A stretch of DNA of 64,000 nt, taken from NCBI RefSeq assembly GCF_041146395.1, contig NC_090995.1:14387501-14451500 (forward strand), in the 5' to 3' direction. The notes under the pieces are model-generated. The model saw nothing but the letters and a program-made list of their open reading frames with translations, did not search any database and was not told the origin of the DNA. The DNA is from Eulemur rufifrons. Taxonomy: Eukaryota > Chordata > Mammalia > Primates > Lemuridae. Below are positions 1 through 11,897 of the stretch, piece by piece (position 1 is the stretch's first letter; every line of letters starts with the position of its first letter). Made by a program: the position numbers and the translations under genes.

Positions 1-1300
1 GGACCACTGGCGAGGTGGACCACATAGGGTGATGGTAGGTGGTAATGATGTGGTGAATGACCTTCTCAAAACATAAATCCATGACATCATCCCTTACTTA
101 AGACTCTTTATTGGCTTATCTTTACACTTAGAATAAATCTAACTTTCTTGGGAAGCGCGCAACGCCCTGAATAAACTGTCTTTCTTTCCCTCCTCATCTT
201 GCGAAACTCTTTTCCTCACACGCTATGCTACACACCACAAAGACACATTTAGTATTAAATATTTACTGATCAAATTTAACAAATGTTTATCTGTTAATTC
301 TTCTCTGAAATGAGATTTTTACATATTTCATATTTAAAAATATTTTTTCACACAGGTATTGCAATTTAACACATTTGAGAAGCTTGTCCTCACCCTTTAA
401 AAAAACAAGAGTTTTATTTATTGCATATGCAGTATTTATGGCAGCAACAGAAATTTTTTGAAATGAAAAATTCAGAATTCCACTGTGTTAACAAGCCAAT
501 ATTCTCATGCTCCCTAGTCAACATGTACTCGTTATTTTACTGTTGCCAATCAGAGTGGAGATAAAATTTTGTGTCCTATGATAATCACAAAAATTTTTCA
601 TGTTGCCTCATCATCATCACGAGGGTCATTTATATTAATAGATTAACTAGGTGAATTCTAATTATATTTGACATTCTCCAATGACGAGATAGTTCGGTTA
701 GTTGTTGATTTCTTAATTTAAAAAATGTATGCAAACAAGAACTAACTAGAAGGAACCCAGTCACATGTCCTCAGCCATTCAGTGGAGACTGGGGTTAGAC
801 AGGAGACAGCTTCTCTATCAGATTAGTCTACCAGTTGTCGTTGCCACGCCTCTCACTCAGCAGCTAGTGCAGCATCAGTTACGGAACAGAGTGTTTCCAA
901 ACCTCTTTTCCTTTTTTCTTGAGCACACAGCTAGATGACATTTCCAGTTTCCTCACAGCTAGATTTGACAGAGTCCTGCAGAATGGTATCAGCTTAAGCG
1001 ATGTGAAGCGTTCCCAGGCTATCCCAGCAGACTTCCCGTGTGCCAACTTCCACGGTCTTTCTCCTTTTCTCATTGGAAGGAGACAGCTGTGCTACTAGGA
1101 GTCCACGTGATACACACGATGGAGATTCCATCACCCTGGGCTCCTGAGTGCCTAAGTGAGACACAGTATCCCCCACTCTCCACTAACCTGGAATTGCTCA
1201 GGGGTGTTTTCTGAGCAATAAATAGACTTCTAGTTGTTAAAGCAATTATAAATTTGGGGATAAATTTATTTCAGCAGTTACTAGCACACTATTTACTAAA
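1..1300. other. Unannotated A/T-rich sequence
   Basis: I see no gene, RNA or repeat I can name here. Short minus-strand frames between 879 and 1176 have no splice or promoter context and I treat them as chance frames. Confidence 0.5.
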
Positions 1301-1474
1301 CTGGGAGGAGGGTGCAGGATGAAAAAGTACCTTTTGGGTACAATGTGCACTATTCAGGTGATGGGTATATTAAAAGCCTAGACTTCTTCACTATGCAATT
1401 TAGCCACGTAACACACACACACACACACAAACCCACATGTACTCCCCACATCTATTTAAATTAAAAGAAAAAAG
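1301..1474 (+). mobile_element. L1 3' UTR fragment, 5' truncated
   Basis: The order of 'GGGAGGAGGGTGCAGGAT', a 'TTGGGTACAATGTGCACTAT' block, 'GGTGATGGGTATATTAAAAG', a polypyrimidine/AC stretch, 'ATGTACTCCCCACATCTATT' and an A-rich tail is the layout of a primate-lineage L1 3' UTR. Only the non-coding end is present, so it has no coding capacity. The AC microsatellite inside it probably grew from the CA-rich part of the UTR. Family recognised from memory; boundaries are good to about 20 bases. Confidence 0.7.
1410..1429. repeat. (AC)n microsatellite
   Basis: A run of about ten AC units lies within the L1 3' UTR fragment and is likely length-polymorphic. Confidence 0.9.
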
Positions 1475-3686
1475 AAACAGTTATAAAAAAAATAATAATG
1501 TAGTTGAGGATGTAGGCAATGAGGACATTGTGTTTTCTCTTTTTCTTCTTTCCAAGACAAAACTGCAAGCACTTTCGTCCCTCCAGTGTCTACACCACTC
1601 CTGACCGCATTGTCGCCACTGGTTTACACTGGGGCCGGCAGTGGAGCCTAAAGACAAAGTTGTGTGCTCTCCTGTCCATACAAAACTGGACGATCCTTAT
1701 CCAATTTCATCATCACATCTAAAATGATAAAAGTAACTATTTAATCCTGTAGGATTAGTTCTTCTTAATTGGCAGCTTCCATAATGCAAAATCATGTCTA
1801 TAAACATTTTACAAAAGAGAACAAATTAAAACTGACTGAAACCTCTAAAAGTGCTTGCTACATCTGCGGAGATAGTTCTATCTAGAACAGTCAGAGCTGG
1901 TATTATATTAGATTGTCTTGGCAACCAATATTTATCCATTTTATTATAATTAAAGGCTTGAAGAAAGGAATGCTGCCTATGCGATTTCAGGAATGTTTGA
2001 TCTTTTGCCAGTGATAACGCTGACATACAATTATGCTCATTATCTGCTATATCTACCATGAACTTATCCATAAAACGTAACTGTACAGCATCATATCTTA
2101 TTCTTAGAAGTGACAAAATATGGTATTTCTTAACTGCAACTTGCTTCATTTCTATAAGTATCTAATCTCAAGTAGGTCTTTAATTTAACTCTGCATTCCT
2201 TAAATTCAGCTGACAACCTATCTTATTTCCTATGATAGCTCTTCCAGAACTTTTCTCCTGTTCTTAAGTGTACACCTCCAACCCTGCGTTTCTCATTTTC
2301 GGCAGTTAATGTTACTGAGGTGATGCAGGCCATCATACACAGTTTGCTCAAATGCTTCACCTTTCGCCTGTCCTTATCTTCGTCTGTACACCCCTCCTAA
2401 TTCTCACAGCAGATGAATAATTTTCTGTTACGTCTTTCAAGCCTCACCATGTACCAGCTGGACTCTAGATACACACCCGTCCTTACCTTGATTCTGTTTC
2501 TTTCTCCTCCTCCAGGTTCTCTCTATCAAGCCTTCTCTTTTTTCCCAATACAAACAATCTTCTCTTCCCTTCTATTAATTTATCTTTTCTCCATCTAAAC
2601 CAAAATTCTACATAACCATAAGGGCAAAAAATAAGAAATCCTTCCCCAAGGCTTTTCAATGTCATCCCATCTTTCTCCTCCTTTTTACTAAGAGACATTT
2701 AAAAATGAATAATCTATACTCTCTGCCTCTTTGCCTTTTCTGGCCACTGGTTTCTTAATTTGTCTTGATCTGGATTTACGATGAAGTGGGCTGGATATCG
2801 TCAGTGGGCTAAGATAGTCAGAGAAATAGAAAAGATGGGATAGCGTAAAAGGACAACATGTTTGGAGGCAAATATTATTGTTGAGTGATAAAATTCTGTA
2901 CTTTGAAGGGAAGAATGGGAGAAAGGGTTGAAAAAGTAGACTATGATAGAGTGTAGAGGGCCCTGGATATCAAGAACTATGTAGCATATTCAGTGGTTTC
3001 ATTGCATTTATTTTTAAACAAATAAATACTTCGCAATCTCTAAAACCACCAAAATATGCTCAGAATACAGCTTAAATTCAGGACAATGGTAAGTGAGGAA
3101 GCTCAGTTACTCTTCTCAGTCCCACCTGCGAGTCTGTTGCTCTATCTGATCACTTCCTGCTCTTGTACCCTTCTGCCTTTAGACCAAACCTAATGATCAA
3201 AGTCCTTATCACACTATGACACACTGCACAGCTTTATTCGCCACTCTCAGAACTGAGATTTTCATATTTCACATAGCACATGACAGACAGCGAAGAGACC
3301 TCTGAATGTGTAGCGAAGCCATTAATAAAGGACATTCTGGGCATGTGAAATAACTGCTCACTATCACTTCCAAGATTTCCTACATGCTTTTTGAGAAACG
3401 ATTCTTTCTCAAGGTTGCTGTGACTATAACAGGAAACTTCCTGAGCCACTAATTCAAACATATACAGACGTGCTCTTTTAGGAGGTAAATGTGTACAGTC
3501 GTCACTGACCCTCCCAAGCCTTTTCGTGAAGTTACTACGTGTGATGGTATCTCAGGTGTCTGCTGAAGCAAGTCCACGGCTGACCTGCCACGTGCATAAC
3601 TGACACTTACTAGCTGCTGACTACATTCCACAAGTTTTCTGTAGGCTTTACATTTGTTAACTTATTTAATTCCTAAAATAAGAAAG
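1475..3686. other. Mostly unannotated sequence
   Basis: Apart from the minus-strand ORF at 1826-2149 nothing is recognisable with confidence. The pyrimidine-rich part around 2160-2700 has a faint L2-like feel, but I could not align it. Frames at 2413-2698 and 3234-3631 lack any domain I recognise. Confidence 0.4.
1826..2149 (-). other. Unidentified 107-codon open reading frame, possible pseudogene fragment
   Basis: The frame starts at an ATG five codons after an in-frame stop and ends with TAA. The product is mixed in composition, not low-complexity, with an amphipathic N-terminal third (about residues 10-35, rich in L, R, D and F) and an aromatic/basic centre containing 'FNYNKMDKYWLPRQSN', followed by 'IIPALTVLDR'. 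No repeat I recognise covers it. There is no splice site, promoter or poly(A) signal clearly tied to it. It could be a chance frame, a remnant of a domesticated or transposon gene, or a retrocopy fragment. I do not recognise the family and assign no function. Confidence 0.2.
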
Positions 3687-4033
3687 GTGCCCAGCTGGGT
3701 GCCATGGGTCATGCCTGTAATCCTACCACTTTGGGAGCCTGAAGTGGGAGGACTGTTTGAGTTCAGGAGTTTAAGACCAGCCTGAGCAAGAGTGAGACCC
3801 TGCCGCTACCAAAAAAAATTGACAAATTAGCTGGGCATGGTGGCACATGCCTGTAGCCCCAGCTACTTGGGAGGCTGAGGCAGGAGGATGCTTGAGCCCA
3901 GGTGTTTGAGGCTTCAGTGAGCTGTGATGATGCCACTGTATTCTAGCCTGGGTGACAGAGCAAGACCCTGTCTCAAAAATAAGTAAACAAATAAAATAAA
4001 ATGAAAACAAATAAATGAATGAATAAATAAAAG
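3687..4033 (+). mobile_element. Alu SINE (older dimeric copy)
   Basis: This is a full dimeric Alu. The left arm has 'CATGCCTGTAATCCTA' and 'CCAGCCTGAGCAAGAG', and an A-rich linker follows. The right arm has 'TTAGCTGGGCATGGTGGCAC' and 'GCTGTGATGATGCCACTG'. It ends in a mutated A-rich tail with AAAT units up to about 4033. It lacks the extra A/T-rich central segment of the two lemur-type copies, so it belongs to an older subfamily. It is diverged, with CpGs largely lost. A short 'AAAGGTG' on both sides may be a remnant target-site duplication. Confidence 0.93.
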
Positions 4034-6997
4034 GTGGCCCAGAGAAGTCAAGAGTTTGGACAAAGGCCGTGTAGATCATAGGTGGAAGAGGTAGGATCTG
4101 CCCAGACAAATGAGTGCCAGGCCCATGCTATTACCAAGACATCATGTGGGACATGCTTAGGGCACCAAAAGCTTTTATGTGTATACACAATCTGTCCTAA
4201 GTCTTAAGTCTAGTAAAAATATTCTGTGCATACAACAAAGGCAAGGAAGTGCCTTCACAGTTTAACTCCACAGTTTAAGGAAAAGTGACCAGAGAAGAGA
4301 TGCCATAGTTTTACCCAGTGACAAGCATGCATGGGCGAGTTCACTTAGTTGCAGATTAGCAAGCAGGTGACATTTCTCTGCAATAACTAAGCAGAATTAG
4401 ATTGTTTTGCTGCATGGAAGGGAAGGGCCAAGATTAGTTACAGACTGGGGACGACAAAGGAACAAATCTGCTGCCACAGGAAATTATATTAATAGTTTTC
4501 CCATAGACGTCAGAGACCTTAGGAGAAGGAGGGAAGAGAGGGGCAGAGATAAGAGATAATTCCATAGGTATCTATACCTGTATTTCTAGAAACTTCTATA
4601 TATATGTCAATTTTGTTTATTGGCTTTACTTTCCCAGAGTTTAACTTAAGCCCAGCCTTATTTTTTAATATTTTCATCCTCAGTCACAAGAAAGACGCTA
4701 CTATTTTGCACAGACGGACTGAAGACATGCTGATTATCAGTGTCACTTCGGTAATCTAAGGGCTATAGTAGGACATCCTTGTCTTTAAGGAGAGTTACAG
4801 GGCAAACCAGATTATTCTTTTAGTTGGCTTTTCAGACACTGACATTTCTCTGAAGTAACAGAATGTTAGAAACAAATTGGTCAGCAGATCCGGGTTCAAA
4901 CAAAGAGAGATTTCAGTTTAGTGAACAAGAAAACTATACATGTTAACTGGGGGGTAACATTGTAACATTTAGCAAGCAAGATCTCATTAACTTCTTTATT
5001 AAATAGATATATGCTATGTAATAAAATGTGTTAAAGGACCAGTGGAGATTCCCTTCCAGTGTCACCAAGTGAAGACAAGGTCACGGAAGGTAAAATAGAT
5101 TCAAGTGGGAAAGAGACAGCTGCGTATATGTAGAGCTGGAGGCTGCTCTAACTATGAAGCATGGCATTAGCACAGTTTATTTCCACGATATCCTTCCAAA
5201 AAGCCAAGCGGTTTTTCTTCCACTGTGTCACCCTTTCCAAGACTCCTACAGAAATACTGCATGAACCATAACACAGACTCAACCGGAATACTTTTGAATT
5301 TTTCTGATGAGACATTTGTTATATGATACAAGATTTTAAACCTCACTAGCAATGAAGTAGAATGAAATGCTTAATATAAGAAAAAGTTATTGAGGTCTCA
5401 TAAGCTGACTTTTAAAAATATAAAATGTAAAATATTTTCAGGGATACACTCTTTCACTGAGCAGATGTTGTGAGGCAAGATGAATAGGAAAAAATACTCA
5501 ATAAAATTTTGAAATGTACTCAAATAGCAATACCTTTAAAAAGGATAAATAAAACCAGTTATATGGCCTTATCTGACCACAGTGTTCTAGAATGACCTAA
5601 TTTTCACCTCAGACATGCCGATTAACCTGCACCCATGCCAACATTTCAGACACTTGGTAAGGTATTTATCTCCATTCCGCTTAAGAAACAGCTATACATA
5701 AAAGAAGAGAAATAATTTATTTCTTCAGCATTTCCAAGAGAAATTTTCTGTGCCATAAGTTTCTTTAAGTGATAAATGTCTTTTTAACAGAAGTAAAAAA
5801 AAATGAATAAATTGAGTATGGATTCATGAGATACATGTCAAATGAGTTTATTAAAAAAAGGAATATTTACAAACATTAAAATATGTCCCCTACATTGTGT
5901 TAAGTGAAAGAAAACACAAAGTATGTAATAAGAACCTCCTAACCTTGAGATTCAGTTGAGTAATTGAAAAAGGCTGCAGAGATTTCTGAACAGATATTAT
6001 AAAAACAAGTCTATTTAAGCATCTCTTCAGCATCTTTGGAGAGGTTTTCTTCACCCCACCTCATTTTCCCACCTGTTTGGAAAGATATGTTTTGGCAGCA
6101 TGTCTGGGACTTAATATCATTCCTAACCACATACAAATCGAATTCCAGCCTCATAGCATCAAATCTCTGGGGAATAAAATCTGGCCACATACAAAGAACA
6201 TAAACTGTTCCTTCACCAGGCGGCAGGTATTTGGCACATGGCTTGGGTTTTGTTTAAACAAGCTGATTAGCAGTATCACGTTGGCAAGGTCATTGTTTAT
6301 AATCATTCTATTTCATTTGCCTATAAAAAGTAGACGCACACATTCCTTTTATAAGCCTGGTATGAATCAATAGGGATTTTTTTTTTCCTCAACAAAATAC
6401 TGCCCAGCTAAAAGCAAGGGGAAAAAAGATAAGTGCAAGGGATTTGAAAGCCCACCAACATTGCTGTAAGAAGAAGGTTCTGCTAACAATTACCCCATTA
6501 ACCACGCTCAAACTTTTGTGGAAAAAATAATAGAGACACCAGTAAATCTCACTGTATTTCCTGCCTAAAATCAGTGGAGATCAATGGACTCACATCTAGG
6601 ATTATTACTTTTAAATATCCCTTTCGAATCCTTCTTGCCAAAGGAGTCTTAGCACTTTCTCAAGAGAACTGACAGATTTGGGTGTTTTGAAAAAGCAGTA
6701 AGTTAATTAAACTTGTTTGATGATTGACATCTGACAACCGAATATTTGAATTCAGATATTTTTTAATATAAATAATGTCATTTTTTATTTCTACAAGGAC
6801 AGAGCTATAAGGAATCTGTTCTCTGTGTCCTTTTACTCACTTAATATCTTCCCTTCTAACCCAACCCAAAGATTCTTAAACCGTATTCTCAACTATTTGA
6901 TGCTCTTGATTTTTCCATGTGTTTTCCCAATTCTAACCCTGACTAATGTTTTCAGAATTGTTACTCATTGTCCCTTCTATTCCAAGTACGGGAGGCA
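4034..6997. other. Unannotated A/T-rich sequence
   Basis: About 3 kb with no repeat or gene I can name. The 98-codon plus frame at 6077-6373 and the minus frame at 5167-5352 show no recognisable domain and no exon-like context. Confidence 0.45.
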
Positions 6998-7172
6998 AAA
7001 CAGCACAGTGCTTAAGGGCATGCACTTGGGTAGCAGGCAGTGCTGGGTTCAAGGCCACCCAAGCCAGCTCAGCATTTCCATCCAGGTCTCGTCCTCCTTG
7101 GTTCTCAGTTCTGAGGCTCCAGACAGCTAATAGCATCTAAGTGCTTAGAACAGTGGCTGATACAAAATAAAC
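6998..7172 (+). mobile_element. MIR SINE
   Basis: The start 'CAGCACAGTGCTTAAGGGCA', the 'TGCTGGGTTCAAGGCCAC' B-box region and the distal 'GTGCTTAGAACAGTGGCTGA' follow the MIR consensus in order on this strand. MIR is a tRNA-derived SINE older than the placental radiation and no longer mobile. Confidence 0.75.
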
Positions 7173-7585
7173 AGGTCTTTCTGTTAGTAAATCACTAGTA
7201 TTTACCAGTTTTAATTGTGATTTTTGTTTTTTCCTTGCCTAGCCCTCTTCTGGATTTGTATAAACTCAGTCCATAAATATTAAATCTATCCCTTTTTATT
7301 TAAAATTAAAAAAATAATAATTTATTTAAAAAATTCTCCTTTCCTCTGGCTAACTGTCATACCTATTTGCTGTCTCATCTATAGTTTCTTCAAAGAACAG
7401 GCTAAATATCTGTCCGCACATTCTCACTTCATTCACTGCTGCATGTACCACTACATCAGCTTTCAAACCTGCTTTTCCTCTTCTACTGCCTACTGTACTC
7501 AGTGGCACCACCCTCATCCCACTGATAGTATTAAAATAATAAATATTATAGCAGCAATTACAAATTCAACTGCAATAACTAAAAC

Positions 7586-7700
7586 TCATTTGATGTTTAT
7601 CATATACCAGGCATTGTTCTAAGTGTTTACAAATATTAACTCAATGTTCACCAAACTTCTATGAAATCACTGTTATTATTATTATCTGATGAAAATATTT
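7586..7700 (-). mobile_element. MIR SINE, 3' part
   Basis: Antisense MIR signature: 'ATATACCAGGCATTGTTCTA', 'AAGTGTTTACAAATATTAAC', then 'CTCAATGTTCACCAAACTTC' and a TTATTATTAT stretch. The 5' half is missing. Confidence 0.7.
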
Positions 7701-7724
7701 TGCAGCCTATGTTGTGAAGTCTTT

Positions 7725-7786
7725 GAAACAGTGCCTGGTGCATAGTGTGCACCCAAAAATATTTGCTGCACTAAATTGAATAAAAA
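7725..7786 (+). mobile_element. L2 LINE 3' tail fragment
   Basis: 'CAGTGCCTGGTGCATAGTG' followed by a degraded 'CAATAAATGTTTGTTGAATG' equivalent is the 3' end of an L2. It could also be a MIR tail, which shares this sequence. Confidence 0.5.
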
Positions 7787-7839
7787 TGGAGAAAGAAAGT
7801 CAAATGAATTTAACTTATTAAGAAATTCAAATGCAGGAG

Positions 7840-7975
7840 ACTCATTCATTTACCCATTCATTATTTTATTCATTCAAAAACACTCACTGACTGCTAGGCA
7901 CTGGGCTAGATTCTGGGCATGTCATGGTATAAAAGACATAATTCTTGTCCTCAAGGAGACCACTGTACAGGGAAA
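7840..7975 (-). mobile_element. L2 LINE 3' end fragment
   Basis: The antisense L2 3' end reads CATTCATT repeats, 'CACTGACTGCTAGGCACTGG', then 'TTCTTGTCCTCAAGGAGACC', matching the usual order of tail, CCAGGCACTG and 'GTCCCTGCCCTCAAGGAGCT'. Non-coding and inert. Confidence 0.7.
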
Positions 7976-8002
7976 CAGCGGCGGCAACTACTAATTTGGG
8001 TT

Positions 8003-8215
8003 ATTTATGGCAAGACAGATACTCCTCTAGTGTCTTTAGATGAATTATCTCATTTAATTCTCACAATATAATAATATATCATTAATAAATATTAATTTGT
8101 ATTATTTACTCCATTTTATAAGAAACAATATCTTGGAGATTAAAGTGATTTACCAAAGTTACACAGCTAGAAAATTACTGAGCCAGAATTTCAATTTCGG
8201 GGTCTATGTTAGGGA
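8003..8215 (-). mobile_element. MIR SINE
   Basis: The antisense MIR core is clear: 'ATCTCATTTAATTCTCACAA', 'CTCCATTTTATAAGAAACAA' and 'AAAGTTACACAGCTAGAAAA'. A local A/T-rich expansion (8070-8105) interrupts it. Confidence 0.75.
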
Positions 8216-8840
8216 AATGCTAGTGTTCCTCAATTTTCCATCATTCAGCTATGACACTGGCAATTTTTGTGAATTTGGTATTGTTTAAGTTTAAATAGGT
8301 TGGACTGGGCTTTTCTAGAACACTAATATCTGTGAAACTCTTGGTTGGTTACTTATTTTTTATAGTATGCATTAACATTAATATATTCATTAAATACAAA
8401 GTTTGCCCTCATACCACCCCAATTTATCTTGGGTGTCACTTTGGACGTATCTTGGAAAACACTGTCCTACTTTATATTGTCTCACGTGAAATGAGAGGAC
8501 TGAATGGAAAGGTGGGTGGCAGCAGCCATGAACTGTGCTCTGGAATGTCTGTCAGGGTCACTCCCACCTTCCACCGTGGGCTGAAGTCACTAATTGACAA
8601 AACTAAGAGAAGGCCGTGACCCATCCCAGGGAGGGGTCCCCACTACCATCACCTGCTCAGGCTTAGCCTGAATTTTGTAGGTCCAGACACCAAGTCCAAA
8701 AGCTGAGGAATTCGATTGTCACTTCTTTCTGCCTTGTACCATTGTTGCTTTGTTCTGTTTGTTGGCTTAGAGCCGGGGGTATTAGTGGTTCGGGTGCCTC
8801 TTTGAATACGCTGGGAGAGGTGAAGCAGTAGGGTTCCATT
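8216..8840. other. Unannotated sequence
   Basis: Nothing recognisable. A 95-codon plus frame (8332-8619) and a minus frame running into the next Alu (8649-8876) show no domain. Confidence 0.45.
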
Positions 8841-8856
8841 AGAAGAAGTGAATTCA
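8841..8856 (+). repeat. Target-site duplication, left copy, of the Alu at 8857
   Basis: 'AGAAGAAGTGAATTCA' recurs as 'AGAAGTAGTGAATTCA' at 9190-9205 beyond the poly(A) tail, 15 of 16 matching, which marks the insertion precisely. Confidence 0.9.
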
Positions 8857-9190
8857 GGCCGGGAGTGGTGGCTCACGCCTGTAATCCTAGCACTCTGGGG
8901 GCGGATCGCTCGAGGTCAGGAGTTCAAGACCAGCCTGAGCAAGAGCCGAGACCCTGTCTCTACTAAAATGTAGAAAGAAATTATCTGGCCAACTAAAAAT
9001 ATATATAGAAAAAATTAGCCGGGCATGGTGGCACATGCCTGTAGTCCCAGCAACTCGGGAGGCTGAGGCAGGAGGATCGCTTGAGCCCAGGAGTTGGAGG
9101 TTGCTGTGAGCTAGGCTGACACCACGGCACTCACTCTAGCCTGGGCAACAGAGCGAGACTCTGTCTCAAAAAAAAAAAAAAAAAAAAAAA
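8857..9190 (+). mobile_element. Lemur-type Alu SINE with target-site duplications
   Basis: A dimeric Alu begins at 'GGCCGGGAGTGGTGGCTCAC' and ends in about 24 A. Between the arms (8973-9010) lies an extra A/T-rich segment with 'AAAGAAATTATCTGGCCAAC', and the right arm has 'GAGCTAGGCTGACACCACGG', both typical of strepsirrhine Alus. Differences from an intact copy are a short deletion after 'GCACTCTGGG' in the left arm, removing part of 'AGGCCGAGGC', and a 4-base duplication giving 'GGCACTCACTCTAGCC'. Low divergence and a long pure tail suggest lemur-lineage insertion. Confidence 0.97.
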
Positions 9191-9205
9191 GAAGTAGTGA
9201 ATTCA

Positions 9206-10160
9206 CAAACACTATGCAGATACAGCGACTCTTCTGCACACCTGTGATTGCTTACTGTTATACAATGAAATTTAAATAATCAGAGTATTTAGCAAGTCAT
9301 CCACTTTGAAACTAAGTTGGTAATCATAGCTGAGGGCAGGCTATAGAACACACTGTTCTTTTTTTTACTGAGAAAACATTACCCTATATAAACTACTGGT
9401 GACCAGCTTGTGGCCTTGCAAAATAAGCATGAAAAACATAGATTCCTCCACTCCCAGTCAGGTGGCAGGGGTGCGAGGCTTTTTGCTTTTCATTAGGATT
9501 GGCAGGAGAAGCGCTGATGAACGCCTCTCCTGTGAGACGTATGCACTGACCTCAAAGGGTGAAATGCAGGGAGCTATTTATTCAGGTGAAAAAATACAAA
9601 GCTTTGCGTGTTGTTCAGTGGTGATCAAACAAAGAAGATTCCAAAGAATGTACTGCATATGTGACTTCCAGAACTCAACTGCTGTATTTCCAGTATGAAG
9701 TGAGCCAGAAACACCAAAGTTTTTAGGGTAGTGGCAGTTTTACCCACGATAATTTTTCAAACAGAAGATTTTTAATATGATTATGAACAATAGTCAGAGA
9801 AACAGCAGAAATTATTTCCTCAATGACTAAATGTAGCCTTTCGTGGCAGCCATAAGAGCAATAATTTATTGAGCTGAATGAGTAAGTTTTTACAAATTAT
9901 TTTTGTTGCAAAACTACAATGATGGAAGCTGATGCTCTAGGGTTTGGATACCCTTCAGGTGGCTAAAAATGGTCACCATGGTCACCTGTCATATCAAGCT
10001 GCTCAGGATGTCATCATCAAGTTATTTACAAAGCATTTACATGCTTACTAGTTGGTAAACATAAGATCCAAACCCTTATCTCAAAAATTTACCAAGGTAA
10101 TGCCTCACCTCAATGTAAATTCCCCCTCTGTGTATCTTTAAAACGTTCTGTAACGGCAAG
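9206..10160. other. Unannotated sequence
   Basis: No repeat or gene recognised. The 99-codon plus frame at 9399-9698 has no domain I know and no flanking splice signals that stand out. Confidence 0.4.
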
Positions 10161-10164
10161 CTCA

Positions 10165-10275
10165 TAATTTTATCTTCCATGAGCCTCAATTTTCTTACTT
10201 ATAAAACGATGATATTAAGATAGGTCGTTTACAAAGCTCCTATGAGGTCTGAAATTCTGAGATGCTACTATAAAT
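10165..10275 (+). mobile_element. MIR SINE fragment
   Basis: 'CATGAGCCTCAATTTTCTTA' followed by 'TATAAAACGATGATATTAAG' and 'CTATGAGGTCTGAAATTCTG' follows the MIR consensus 'GCCTCAGTTTCCTCATCTGTAAAATG..'. Only the distal half is present. Confidence 0.65.
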
Positions 10276-10344
10276 AACTTCGAGAGCTCTGGGGCTGCAG
10301 AGAACACGGGTGGCAGAGCTGGGCTTTGACGCGGGAATGTGAAA

Positions 10345-10640
10345 TATGGGGCTTTAATAAACAGAAAGGAGGGAGGAGTACATTCCAGGGAAATGGAATT
10401 GGGTGAGCTCAGATTAGAGGACGTGGAATATTATCAGAAGTCTAGGGACAGGATGGCTTGGCTTGAGCAGAGACTCACACCGAAGAGTAGCAGGAGAGAA
10501 AGTTGGCTGTTAGGTTGGCCCTGGAGGGGTGGAATGACTTGACTGTCCAGCTAGGGGTTCCAGGTTTTATTTTAGAGGCAAATGTGTTTTCTAGAGAGAA
10601 GAGTAACTTTTGCAAAGTATGTACCATTGGGATTGATAAA
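10345..10640 (-). mobile_element. Probable L2 LINE fragment
   Basis: The block 'GAGTACATTCCAGGGAAATG' followed 170 bases later by 'GGTTCCAGGTTTTATTTTAG' resembles antisense L2 ('AGAGCATTCCAGGCAGAGG' ... 'GGACTTTGGATTTTATTCTA'). Divergence is high, so this is tentative. Two overlapping short plus frames here are explained by this repeat. Confidence 0.4.
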
Positions 10641-11055
10641 ACTGATATACTCAATGTGTGGGTGTATTACAGGAATAAGTCCAGTTTTAAAGCTGTAGGA
10701 ACACAGGGACAGGTATCTAAGGAATGTCACTCAGGTGGTTTCGGTTAGAAATGTAAAGGAAGGAATTAAAATGTTATAACATGCGCAGGTCTCCAAAACA
10801 CTGCAGGTTTTACATGCGTCTTTGGAGAGAATTTGTCCACACGTTCATTTTGCAGGGCAGATGCTTCACATCACAGGAGAAATCTGGGCTTGAGAAAGAC
10901 CATCTTCCTGGTTAAGTGCCAAGATATGATTAATAATTATATTCTATAGAAATCTTCTTGCTCCTTGGCATTAGGAGTTACATCCATGCGCTGCTACTTT
11001 GCCATGACCCCCACAGTTGATCAGTAGCAGTAAAACACCCAAACGATGAGACTGT

Positions 11056-11072
11056 GGGGGGGGGGTGGGGGG
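11056..11072 (+). repeat. Poly-G tract
   Basis: Ten G, one T, then six G. The run could fold as a G-quadruplex on the plus strand and is a likely site of length error in assembly. Confidence 0.85.
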
Positions 11073-11865
11073 CATTCTGTGTTCCATAGCGTAACAAAAT
11101 CTTTTCTGCACATACACTTGTATGACGATGATGAATGGAAGAATTGTTTAGTTCTCATGATTTTTTTAAGAATTCAGAAAATAATATTTGCAACACAGAT
11201 AAAAATGTTATTATAACATAATCTCAAAAAGGAGGCAGAAGGAAAGAGCACAACACTAGAGAAGCGTATGAGGAACTGGAGAGCAGGAGGTTGTGAAAGG
11301 CATATTTCACCAGATAGGGCAACAATCTAAAAAGTTCCTCTAGGATTTGATTCCAACAGCATTAAAACATTGTTTTTCACTAAAGTTCACATGGATTTAT
11401 TTAATCTTCAACATACAGGCTGTACTTGGTCGGTTAGTGCAAATATGCAATTAAATTGTAAAAATGGCTCTTGGCGTGTTACCCCTGGGGTCCTTTTTCT
11501 AACTGAGTTCCCACAAGAAGATGAAAAATATTAAGGACTGAATCACTCAGTGTGGCTGGTGCCAGACACACCGTGCGGACCCCAGGGCAGGCGTATTCAG
11601 TGAGGGGTCCACGCTGCCTCAGCTCTAATTTGGCCTTTCCCAGTGTCCAATATGTTCCTCTCAAATGAACTGGTCCGTGGGGAGCTTCAGAAAGTCAGGG
11701 TGTGTGAAGAGAAGGAACAGGAGAAATTCAGCATGATGACAGTTTTCTGTAAGCTTTATTTTTCACAAAGTTATGTCAATGGAATTCCGTGGTTTAAATT
11801 AACCAGATCATAGGCACCTTAATTAATCAAACAATTTCCCTCAATACCAACTCTCTCTCTCTGAG

Positions 11866-11897
<32 letters not shown>

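Noticed and set aside
3771..4109. 112-codon minus-strand frame
   Set aside because: Antisense translation of an old Alu; phrases like 'SVTQARIQWHHHSSLKPQTPG' are Alu-derived.
10339..10748. Two overlapping plus frames
   Set aside because: They fall in a probable antisense L2 and have no recognisable domain.
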